Shown piece after piece: positions 55,374-64,000 of a stretch of 64,000 bases of DNA. The translations under genes were made by a program, and so were the position numbers. The notes under the pieces were generated by a model. The model ran no database searches. It saw only the letters and a list, made by a program, of their open reading frames with translations, and was not told where the DNA came from. The stretch covers positions 889,279,835 through 889,343,834 of the forward strand of contig OY856410.1 in NCBI GenBank assembly GCA_963693085.1. The letters run 5' to 3'. The stretch comes from Alisma plantago-aquatica (Eukaryota > Streptophyta > Magnoliopsida > Alismatales > Alismataceae). Each line of letters starts with the position of its first letter. Within the stretch, counting starts at the first letter, position 1.

Positions 55374-58300
55374 TGTAAGGACCCTGACCTCCGTTTAGGG
55401 CTTATCCTGTTTGCTTTGCTTAACCCTGATGCTTAGTTGTTTGCTAATCACCTTTAGTGGTGATTAGGGTTTGTTGGTGTTTTGTTGAGAGCTGGAGGTG
55501 CTACTTGCAATTAACCCAAGTCTAGGGTTTATGGGCAAGTTTGTCACCTTGTGAGGTGTTCCTCCCTCTCCTTGCTTCCTCTAGTGTTGAGAGGAAAGGT
55601 TGGACTCATTGCTTGAGTTCCTTTGGGCTTGGATGAGCCTTGGTGGGCCTTGTTGTGCTTTGCCTTTGCCTTTTTGGACCTTGTGTCGGGCAGGAGTGCC
55701 TTGTGTCGGCCTAGGTGTGTCGGCCATGGTTGTGTCGGCCTGAGGTGTGTCGCCCAGGGTGTGATGTCGGGCATGGTGTGGAGGTGTGTCACCCATGGAC
55801 CCCTTTGACCTCGTTTGTGTCACCACTAGTGGACACTTGGTGCTTGATGCTTGCATGAGGCAATGGCCTTGGACATGTGTTTAGGGCATGTTAGAGTGGT
55901 GGCATTTCTCATGGACAAGTGTCCCTAGGTGGGCGACACCTTGCCTTGTCTTACCTTGGTTTCTCCTCCATCCTCTCCTATATATGTGTTCCCTTTCTCT
56001 TGCTAAGGATCCTTTTAGTTCCTTTGTTTCCCCTCTCCCTTGGTGCACGATACCCTCTTCCTTTGCAAGCTCGGTGGCCGATCCATATCTTGGAGTCTCC
56101 TTCTTCCTCTAGTGGTGGCCAAACATTAGAGTGCCTTGCTCTTATTCTTGTGGTAATGCTTGGAAGCTTGGTGCTAGGAGCTTGGAGCTTGCTTAAGGTG
56201 GGTTACATAACTCCTAACCCTAACTATACTACCTTTTATGTTCTTGTATGTTTCTTATGATCATAATCGGTTTTATATGTTGCTAGTTTAGTTTCTTGCT
56301 TAGTTGCTTCTAGTTGGCTGAACCATGTTCTAGGGTTTCTTGTTGAGCAACACCCCTCTCCCTCTTGGGTCTAGAGAAGTGAGCTTGAACTCTAGTGACA
56401 TGGGCAATACTGCTCTCTCATTTAAGTTGAGAGGTGAGCTTGTATTCTAGTTTCTTGAGCAACACCCTTCTCTCACCATGGATTCAAGAGGTGATCTTTG
56501 TGGTGGATGTAGACCTTTGTTAGGGTTGACCCTTGTGTTGCCTGATTGGTGATAAGAAGTTGTGCAAGACCCCTCTCTCTTAGTTGTTGAGAGGTGAGCC
56601 ATCTTCTTGATCCATTAGGGTTTGGTGCCCTTGTGCTTGAGGTTGTTGACGACCTTGTTGCGTTGCATCTTTGCTGATATGGTCTCGGGGTTGGTGCTTC
56701 CCGACATTCCTCTTTGGCCTAGAGCCTTGGTTGACATGTTGTGGTTGTGACGGGCGTCACATCCCTGGTTCTTGACCTTTGTGTGTCGGGCGTCACACTA
56801 TGTTGAGTGTCCTGCCCGATACACTTAACCTAGGAGGTGGCTTGATGCCGTCACACCTTGATTATGTGAAGCTTGGTTATCTATATCTATGGTGGGCGTC
56901 ACCCCTTGGCCCTGACCCTGTGTGTTGGCCGATAGCATGAGCCTAGCCTGGCTGGATGATGTGCTTTCTTTGTTGCCGTTTGAGTTGTACCCCTGGCCGT
57001 TGCACCTAGATGAGTAGAGTGTTGGTCGTTACCCTTGTGTTTCGGGCGTCAGGTTCAGTGGAGTGCCCTGCCCGATACACCCATCTAGGTCGGCTTGGTA
57101 ACTGTTGCACCTTGATGTCTTAGAACTCAAGGAGCTGCCCTGGACGTTGGATGATGCATGTGTTGTGGTGGGCGTTATGGGGTTGGCCCGGGCGCCATGG
57201 CTTTAGCTGTTAGAGTGGTTGTCGCTCGTTGCAACTCCTAACACCTTGTGCCTGATACACCTTGTACACGACCCACCTAGTGCGCAACACACCATTGCAC
57301 GACACAGAGGTGCATGACACATAGGTGCACGACACATGGTTGAACGACACCTAGGGTTGCACGATACCCCCTGAGGTGGTAGTCGACACCCTTGCCTTAG
57401 CTTGGCCGTTATGTGGCTAGAACGTTTGGGCGTTATGAGGGAAGGCTGCCCTGCCCGATACCATCTCTAGTGGAGGAGCCCTGCCTGTCACACTTCTTGT
57501 GAGGGTAGTAGGCACTTCTAGTGAGGGTCATGTTCCTTCTGGAAAACTTATATGCTGGATCCTTTTCGGGCATCACGTTTTGTTTATGGTTGTAAACCCT
57601 TGGCACGTTGGTAATGGTAAGGTGGTTGATATAGTAGAACACACATATGTAAGAATGACATATCTGACACTCTAATGACATGATATTACATGTTTTTATG
57701 ATCATCATGATTATATGAATAATACTGAGTAAAAGGGTAAGCATATAAGATGCTTTGCTTGATGATATGACCTAAGTCTATGGTCGCAGGTTTAGGCATG
57801 AATGATAAGGCGTATAGTCACCAATGTTGCCCTTTGTTTGATGATATGATATTTCTGTTAATCCATGATGATTTTGTATATTAACCATGCAGGTGATTCA
57901 TACAGATGCATAGCCAGGTGAAGGGCTATGAGGTATATATGTTTGAGTAACACTACTTTGATGGTTACTCTTGATGATCAGATATCATGCATGATATGTT
58001 TTGGTCTGAGGACCTGAGTTTGGCTAAAGTGCCTAAGTTGAGGTGTTATCTTCTGATGATGATCTGGGATGGTTATTCCCCAGCAATGAGAATGCCTTTT
58101 GAGGTAGTGGTTCCTTGTGATGAGGGATTGAGATCCCAAAATAACATGATGGTGGTAATAATAATGTAACTTTATGTTTTGCATGTGTTACAACTTGGTA
58201 GCCTCAATAATCCACTTAAAATATACTAACTAATCACAGTGGAACATATCATGTAGTTTGCCCTGGCCATAGATCCATCATCGTCCGGAGCTGGTGATGG

Positions 58301-59630
58301 TGAAATGGGTTCTCCTGCGGGTTAACCTGGAAGCGCATATTGTTGAATATGTGTGGTTTCTCCTAGCCGAAAATGAGGAGGTAAGAGTGCAACTTTAGTT
58401 GTAGACTCCAGAGTGCGGTTTTAGGTCCGTAGCTCAAATACGATAAGAGCATGGTGAACAGGCCCATGGCTCAGGATGTGTGATATGGGAGCATGAATGC
58501 GTTCATGGCTCAGAGCACGGTGAATAGGCATGTGGCTCATATTCACTAGCGCTGATACCTATACCAACGCGGGGTAGGCAGAGGGTAGCCTGACCCTGTG
58601 GTTGAGGCCACTTAAGCATGAGACTGCGGTCTTGCTTGTGTTGTACTCGTGCACTGACCACGAGGTGGGAGGTCGTGGAGTCCGGCTCTTCCATTGACCT
58701 TGTATGGAACTGGCTTGGGTTTCACAACCAAAGGTTGGATTTGAGCGGTACGGCTCACTTCCTCAGGGCATAATAATACGTAATCCAGCCGAATAGTATT
58801 TATTTCTTAAGGAAAAATACGGAACATTGATTAAGGCCTTGCTTGTGTAGTTGATCTTGTTATACTTGCAGTTACTTATACGTTCCTTATGTTATGTGGT
58901 AAGATTTTATAAATCTTATCTTATTAATCATGTTCCATAAAGAGATACTTTAGTTGTATGCCTTCCGTATATCTGGTAAGCTTGATGGTATGGATAGCTT
59001 CGCTATATAGACTGCTCTTGCTATACCTTTTATCAGTTATCTGTTGTTATTGCTTTACTCCATCTATGGTTTTATGGTTTCAGTGGGGAGTTATGTTTCT
59101 TTCTAGGATTGTGTGTCTCACCCCGCTGGTTTACACCCTTTTTAGGTGTTCGTGCTAGACGTGGTGGTGGTCACGGAGTTGCGGCCGAGCAGCAAGATGA
59201 GCAGTAGAAGGCAAGAGATGGACATGTTGCTGTTTTGGTTGTTTTATAGTAGAGTCTTAGAGTCATCCCTGTACTCTCAGGTCCTTGGAGGCATTTTGAT
59301 GTTGTTTCACGATGTATAGCTGATGATGCTTTGTATGTCCTGCAGCTGGCTGGATGTGGGCCGTTATGTACATATAAATAGGTGATGAACTCATATGACG
59401 ACTAGACAGCTGATCTCCTAAGATGTGGACACGTATCAAGACTTGTAAATGTTTATATAACCTATTTTCATTGCAGATGAGGATCTAAATGTAATAGTTT
59501 CTTGGTTTATCTGCTTTCTGCAATCGGTTTTAATTAACTCGTGTTTTTGGTAACTAGTGGTTTATGGTGTTTTCCGCATGTTTTTGCGTGACACCTCGCT
59601 ATCTGTGTGATAGCGGGATGTGTTTCCACA
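55374..59630 (+). repeat. 5' LTR of gypsy 3 (about 4257 bp)
   Basis: It starts TGTAAGGACC exactly where the LINE reading KMKLNSWKG is cut, and ends TTTCCACA four bases before the primer site. The partner LTR is off-window. A TATATATG at 55979-55986 may be its TATA box. It contains degenerate short repeats: TGTGTCGG words at 55680-55800, a duplicated GGGCGTCA/CCTGCCCGATAC segment about 256 bp apart (56781 and 57037), and GCACGACAC units at 57290-57370. Open frames inside have no known domain. Confidence 0.75.
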
Positions 59631-59634
59631 AGTT

Positions 59635-59646
59635 TGGTATCAGAGC
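59635..59646 (+). other. Primer binding site, tRNA-Met type (gypsy 3)
   Basis: TGGTATCAGAGC, a full 12-base match to the usual plant initiator-Met primer site, four bases after the LTR end. Confidence 0.92.
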
Positions 59647-59756
59647 TCTAGGTTCGCTAAGTCTATAGGGATTTAGGACTAGGTTGTGTCTGTTCTTGTG
59701 AGTTTTCTAGATTTTCTTACAATCATCTTCTTCCCTCAGCGGAAGAAAAAGCTAAG

Positions 59757-60995
59757 ATGTCTGGAAACCATGAAGAGCATGCTGTCGAGAACAAAGATGC
59801 TACATCTGTTGATGGAGCTATAGGGAAGGCACATGGAGATCGGGTGCCTGAGGTCCCCCAACCTGACCCAGCCATTTTCGAAAACCCTGCCTATCAACAG
59901 CTTATGGGGCAGATGATGGCTATGATGAATCTCATGGTAGAGAGATTGCCAGTGCCTCCGTTGAGAGCACATGTTCCCCATGGTGAAACATCGGGTATTG
60001 GGAAGACCTTTGAGCGGCTTTGCCGAGTTGGAGCTTCGGATTATGTTGGGATGGCTGATCTAGCAGATGCAAATATGTGGCTGACATGTCTTGAGAAGGC
60101 CTTCCGGATCCTCGACATCCCCGAAGCAGACAAGGTCAAGCACGCTGTCTACCTTCTGAAGGGTAGTGTTGGTCACTGGTGGACCATCAAGGAGGAGAAG
60201 CGACCTAGTGAGGTGATCGGTTGGGAGGTTTTTCGGCGCGAGTTTGTCAACATATACTTTTCAAAGACGTATCTAGATGAGAAGATCAGCCAGTTTGAGC
60301 GCCTGCGCCAAGGAACGATGAACATCACCGAGTATGAGGCCAAGTTCATGGACCTGTTGAGGTTTTGTCCTCACATGGCAATGACAGATGATGAACGGAT
60401 CAGATGTTTTGAGAAAGGCCTGAGTGCTGAGCTGACAACACCTGCTTCTGCGTTGGCGAACCGTGAACGGTTTGCCACGTTTGTGGAATCTGTCCGGAGG
60501 ATCGAACGGTCAGTTAGGGAGAAAAGAGAATCCATGTCTAAGAAGAGGCCTACTCAGTTCCAGGGATAGAGGTTTGATGGCTTCAAGAAGCCAAGGTTTT
60601 CAGCACCTTCCGTGATGAGAGGTTCCAGTGCACTGTCGCAGTGGTCTCCGAGTAAGGGAAGAGGTTATGTTTCTTCACTGTCAAAGGCACATAGTACATC
60701 TTCAGTGGTAGTGACAGGGCCATCTAGGCCACAGTTTGAAGATAAGTCATGCCATCTTTGTGGACAGATCGGGCATTGTAGGTCAAATTGCCCAAGTAGA
60801 GATGTTGAAGTGACGCAGCAGCTAAGTCAGAATCAACAAGGGTCAGATTGGCAACAACCCAGTAGTAGTAGAGGGCGAGGACGCGGTCAAGCATCACAAG
60901 AGGGATTGTCTGCTCACGGAAGCAGAGGACGTGGACAGCAAGCAACAACTCGATTCTATGCTATGAGTCAGCCGGAGGCAATAGTCAACCCGTGA
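59757..60995 (+). pseudogene. Gypsy 3 gag, broken by two stops
   Basis: ATG 59757 (MSGNHEEHAVENK) is 111 bp after the primer site. The Retrotrans_gag domain spans about residues 75-230: FERLCRVGASDYVG, NMWLTCLEKAFRIL, KHAVYLLKGSVGHWW and FCPHMAMTDDERIRCFEKGL. TAG at 60567 follows QFQG. The zinc knuckle CHLCGQIGHCRSNC (near 60750) and a basic Arg-Gly-Gln-rich tail follow in the same frame up to TGA 60993. Gag coats element RNA. Confidence 0.87.
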
Positions 60996-61436
60996 GTGGT
61001 GGCATGTCAGATGGAGTTATTTCATTCTGATTTGTCTTCTTCTTGCTTTATATTTGTTCTAGTTGACCCGGGTGCTACACACTCTTTTATCGCCTATAGT
61101 ATGCTTGAAAACTGTCGTTTACATGTTAGTTGTAAGAAAGATAGCTTGTTGTTAGAAACCCCTCTTGATGGTTCCTCGATGCTTCGAGAGGAATGTCCAT
61201 CTTGTGTCTTATCTTTTTCGGTACATAGTATACAAGTGGATCTTATACCACTTGATATGCATGGTTTCGATGTGATCCTTGGGATGGATACCTTAGAGAA
61301 GTATAAGGTTGTTTTGAACTGTGGTTCCAAGCAAGCTGTGTTTGATGATGATGGAGAGAAGTGGGTCTTCCAAGGAGATAGGAAGATTCTTCCGACGAGT
61401 CTAGTATCTGCTATGGTGGCAGAGAAGTTTCTATGA
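60996..61436 (+). pseudogene. Gypsy 3 aspartic protease, altered active site
   Basis: The retroviral-type protease shows VLVDPGATHSFI, then LIPLDMHGFDVILGMDTL and KQAVFDDDGEKWVF. The catalytic triplet is Asp-Pro-Gly where Asp-Ser/Thr-Gly is required, so even the readable part should be inactive. TGA at 61434 ends this segment, in the same frame as gag and RT. Confidence 0.85.
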
Positions 61437-61448
61437 CAAGGATGTAAG

Positions 61449-62840
61449 GTGTTCTTAGCTCACGTCATGGATACCAAGGCGAAAGGTCCTAGTCTTGAGG
61501 AGGTGATAGTTGTGCGAGAGTTTGCAGATGTGTTTCCTGATGAGTTCCATGGTGTTCCTCCACCCCGAGAGATTGATTTCGAGATCAATCTGGTTCCAGG
61601 AATGCAACCAGTTGCACAAACACCATATAGGATGGCTCCAGTGGAAATGGCAGAGCTTAAGAAGCAGTTACAAGAGTTGTTGGAGAAAGGTTTCATTCGA
61701 CCGAGTACGTCACCTTGGGGTGCTCCAGTGTTGTTCGTTAAGAAGAAGGATGGGTCGATGTGGCTATGTATAGATTATCGGCAGTTGAACAAGGTCACAA
61801 TCAAGAACAAGTACCCTTTGCCGAGGATAGACGATCTGTTCGACCAGTTGCGTGGTGCTACAGTGTTTTCAAAGATCGACCTACGGTCCGGATATCATCA
61901 GTTGAGGATTAAGGCGGATGACATACTAAAGTCAGCTTTTAGGATGAGGTATGGTCACTTCGAGTTTGTGGTTATGCCATTTGGGCTAACCAATGCGCCT
62001 ACTGCTTTCATGGATTTGATGAATCGAGTGTTCTGTCCGTTCCTAGATCAGTTTGTTGTAGTCTTTATAGATGACATCCTGATCTATAGTCGGGACAGGC
62101 AAGAGCATGAGTGACATCTTCGACTAGCATTGACTCTTCTTCGCCAACATCAACTGTATGCCAAGTTCAGTAAGTGTGAGTTCTGGTTGGAAGAAGTAAC
62201 TTTCTTAGGTCATGTGATATCTACAAAAGGAGTTAAAGTGGACCCGAGGAAGGTGGATTCCGTTGCAGAATGGGAACAGCCGAAGATGCCGACAGAAGTT
62301 CGTATTTTCCTGGGTTTGGCAGGATACTAACGAAGGTTTATCAAGGACTTCAGTGCGATTGCGTTGCCAATGACAAAGATGACTAGAAAGGATGTACCTT
62401 TTGTCTGGAACAACCGTTGTTAGCAAGCTTTCCAAAGTTTGAAGGAAAAGCTGACTAGTGCTCCAGTGCTAGTACTGCCAGAGCCTGGGAAGGGCTATGT
62501 TGTTTTCTGTGATGCTTCCAAGAAAGGTTTAGGTTGTGTGCTGATGCAGGAAGATCATGTGGTTTCTTTTACTTCACGACAACTTAAGAAACACGAGGAG
62601 AACTATATGACTCCTGACTTGGAGTTGGCAGTAGTGGTTCATGCGTTAAAGATTTGGAGACACTATCTTTACGGGGAAGTGTGTCAGATCTTTACAGATC
62701 ATAAGAATCTGAAGTACATCTTTTTGCAGAATGAGATAAACATGCGACAACACCGATGGATGGAGCTAATCAATGATTACGACTGCACCATCGAGTATCA
62801 TCCTGGTAACGCGAATGTGGTAGCCGATGCGCTTAGCTGA
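61449..62840 (+). pseudogene. Gypsy 3 reverse transcriptase and RNase H, broken
   Basis: The frame gives [91 protein letters not shown] and the active-site [11 protein letters not shown]. Stops are at 62112 (Arg position), 62328 (Tyr position) and 62421. RNase H follows with [40 protein letters not shown] and [12 protein letters not shown], closing at VADALS before TGA 62838. All catalytic Asp are present. The same RT start occurs in the fragment at 44078-44325. Confidence 0.9.
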
Positions 62841-62972
62841 AAGTCTTCTTCTTCTTCTACAAATAAGGCACAGTTGAGTTCATTGGTATGCCGTAGACGG
62901 GATATGCTTGTTTCCTTGCGGCAGATGAATGTGCAGATGGAAGTTTCCTTATTAGCATGACTTTTAGCACAT

Positions 62973-64000
62973 ATGCAAGTCAAGCCTACGCTGAGACAGC
63001 AGATCAAAGATGTGCAACAAACAGATGATACAGTGCAGTTGATCATATCAGAGTTCGACAGCGAAAAGCGTGATGGGTTCCATGAGTCCGAGGATGGACT
63101 AGTTTTCTATCAAGATAGGATGGTGGTCCCCGATGCTGATGATCTGAGGAAGCTAGTACTCGAGGAAGCACACACATCGATGTATGCTATGCATCCAGGA
63201 GTCACCAAGATGTATCATAATCTAAAGGACTTGTATTGGTGGCCTGGCTTGAAGAAAGATGTAGCCGAGTTTGTGGCTAGGTGTGTAGTATGTCAGCAAG
63301 TCAAGGCTGAACATCAGAAGTCGGCAGGTATGTTGCAACCCCTACCGATACCGCAGTGGAAATGGGATCATATAACCATGGATTTCGTAGTTGGTCTGCC
63401 CAGGACAACTAAGAATCATGATTCCATTTGGGTAATAGTGGACATATTGACGAAGTCTGCCCATTTTATACCTGTAAAGACAACGTATACAACTGAGAAG
63501 CTCACTTGGGTATATGTAGATGAGATAGTACGTTTACACGGTGTGCCAGCAACGATAGTTTCCGACATAGGTCCTCAGTTCGTGAGTCATTTCTAGGAAC
63601 AGTTGCACAAAGCATTGGGAATGCAGTTGAGGTTCAGCACCGCTTTCCACCCACAGATAGATGGATAGTCTGAGAGGACTATTCAGACTTTGGAGGATCT
63701 TATTTGGGCTTGTGTTTTGCAGTTTCTAGGTAGTTGGGACGTACATCTCATTTTGATAGAGTTCACCTACAACAATAGTTATCAGCGGAGCATTGACATG
63801 GCTCCTTATGAGGCCTTATATGGCAGGAAGTGTAGATCTCCATTGTGTTGGTATGAGTCCGGTGAATATCAGCTTTTGGGTCCTGAGTTAGTACAGCAGA
63901 CAATAGAAAAGATCAAGGTGATACAACAACAGTTGAAAGCGGCACAGGACAGACAGAAGTCTTACGCAGACACTCGTCGATGACCTTTGGAGTTCTAGGT
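62973..64000 (+). pseudogene. Gypsy 3 integrase, broken, runs off the window
   Basis: H2C2 zinc region: HTSMYAMHPGVTKMYHNL, YWWPGLKKDV and CVVCQQVKAEH. Core: WDHITMDFVVGLP (first Asp), TIVSDIGPQFVS (second Asp; relatives have SDRDP-F) and SERTIQTL (Glu). The GPY-type C-terminus begins with ALYGRKCRSPLCW. Stops lie at 63594 (Trp position), 63666 (Gln position), 63981 (Arg position) and 63996. The chromodomain, if present, is outside. Confidence 0.88.

Larger units (their letters stand above)
55374..64000 (+). mobile_element. Ty3/gypsy chromovirus, Tekay/Del-type (gypsy 3), incomplete at right edge
   Basis: A long 5' LTR, Met-type primer site, then gag, protease, RT, RNase H and integrase in one plus-strand frame (59757-64000) broken by about twelve stops and no frameshift. 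RT and integrase texts are those of the Tekay/Del branch, which usually carries a chromodomain after integrase; that part would be outside the window. It inserted into LINE 2 at 55373/55374. The expected target duplication is GGTAG, to be looked for at its 3' end. Confidence 0.88.

Overview
The window is nuclear DNA from a flowering plant. The evidence is plant-specific repeat families (Athila-type and Tekay/Del-type gypsy, Tork-type Copia, plant L1 LINEs with a DUF4283 ORF1, CACTA/TNP2, MULE) and one coiled-coil NB-ARC-LRR (CNL) disease-resistance gene of the RGA/R13L1 kind. No prokaryotic or organellar genes, rRNAs or intact tRNA genes were seen. I cannot name the species; a eudicot or another non-grass angiosperm seems more likely than a grass, but that is inference. 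Almost all coding sequence belongs to nested, mostly decayed transposable elements.

Layout. (1) 1-10790, minus strand: an Athila-type Ty3/gypsy element, from 5' LTR (8296-10790) through gag, protease, RT, RNase H and integrase to a downstream ORF that runs off the left edge. It sits in an older relative (10791-13096, minus). (2) 13097-13815: a gypsy LTR piece with a second copy at 44478-45173. The AT-rich 13.8-19.2 kb interval has no recognisable gene. (3) 19225-22179: an L1 LINE whose ORF1 start is inverted relative to the rest. (4) 22.3-27.9 kb: mostly anonymous AT-rich DNA with an RNase H-like relic, a 524-bp hAT-type MITE with target duplication, and a tRNA-derived SINE-like sequence. (5) 27902-33185: a Tork-type Copia element, LTRs about 1% diverged, one uninterrupted frame broken only by six stop codons, left LTR missing its first 64 bp. 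(6) 33332-36550: the CNL gene, with an intact NB-ARC and LRR but cut within its coiled coil exactly at the Copia LTR. (7) 36673-41545: a MULE with 9-bp target duplication, inverted repeats carrying arrays of GCAATGCGTC dyads, a truncated MURA transposase and a plant-mobile-domain ORF. (8) 41.5-45.2 kb: an unidentified broken ORF, an RTE-type LINE end and a gypsy RT/PBS/LTR remnant. (9) 45174-55373: a second L1 LINE split by a complete 6.66-kb CACTA element (47210-53873, CAT target duplication) that carries an internally deleted TNP2 transposase, a B3-like fragment and two long fold-back repeats. (10) 55374-64000: a Tekay/Del-type gypsy element with a 4.26-kb 5' LTR and a gag-pol frame with about twelve stops, running off the right edge.

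How the parts relate. The single non-transposon gene is bracketed by a Copia LTR fused into its 5' coding region and a MULE 122 bp beyond its stop. From the LTR TATA box to the gene's first usable ATG there is no other ATG for about 550 nt, so an LTR-started transcript could in principle express a shortened NLR. This is the observation I consider most worth following. The relative order of several insertions can be read from nesting: Athila 1 into Athila 2, CACTA and the Tekay element into LINE 2, LINE 2 beside or into a gypsy LTR.
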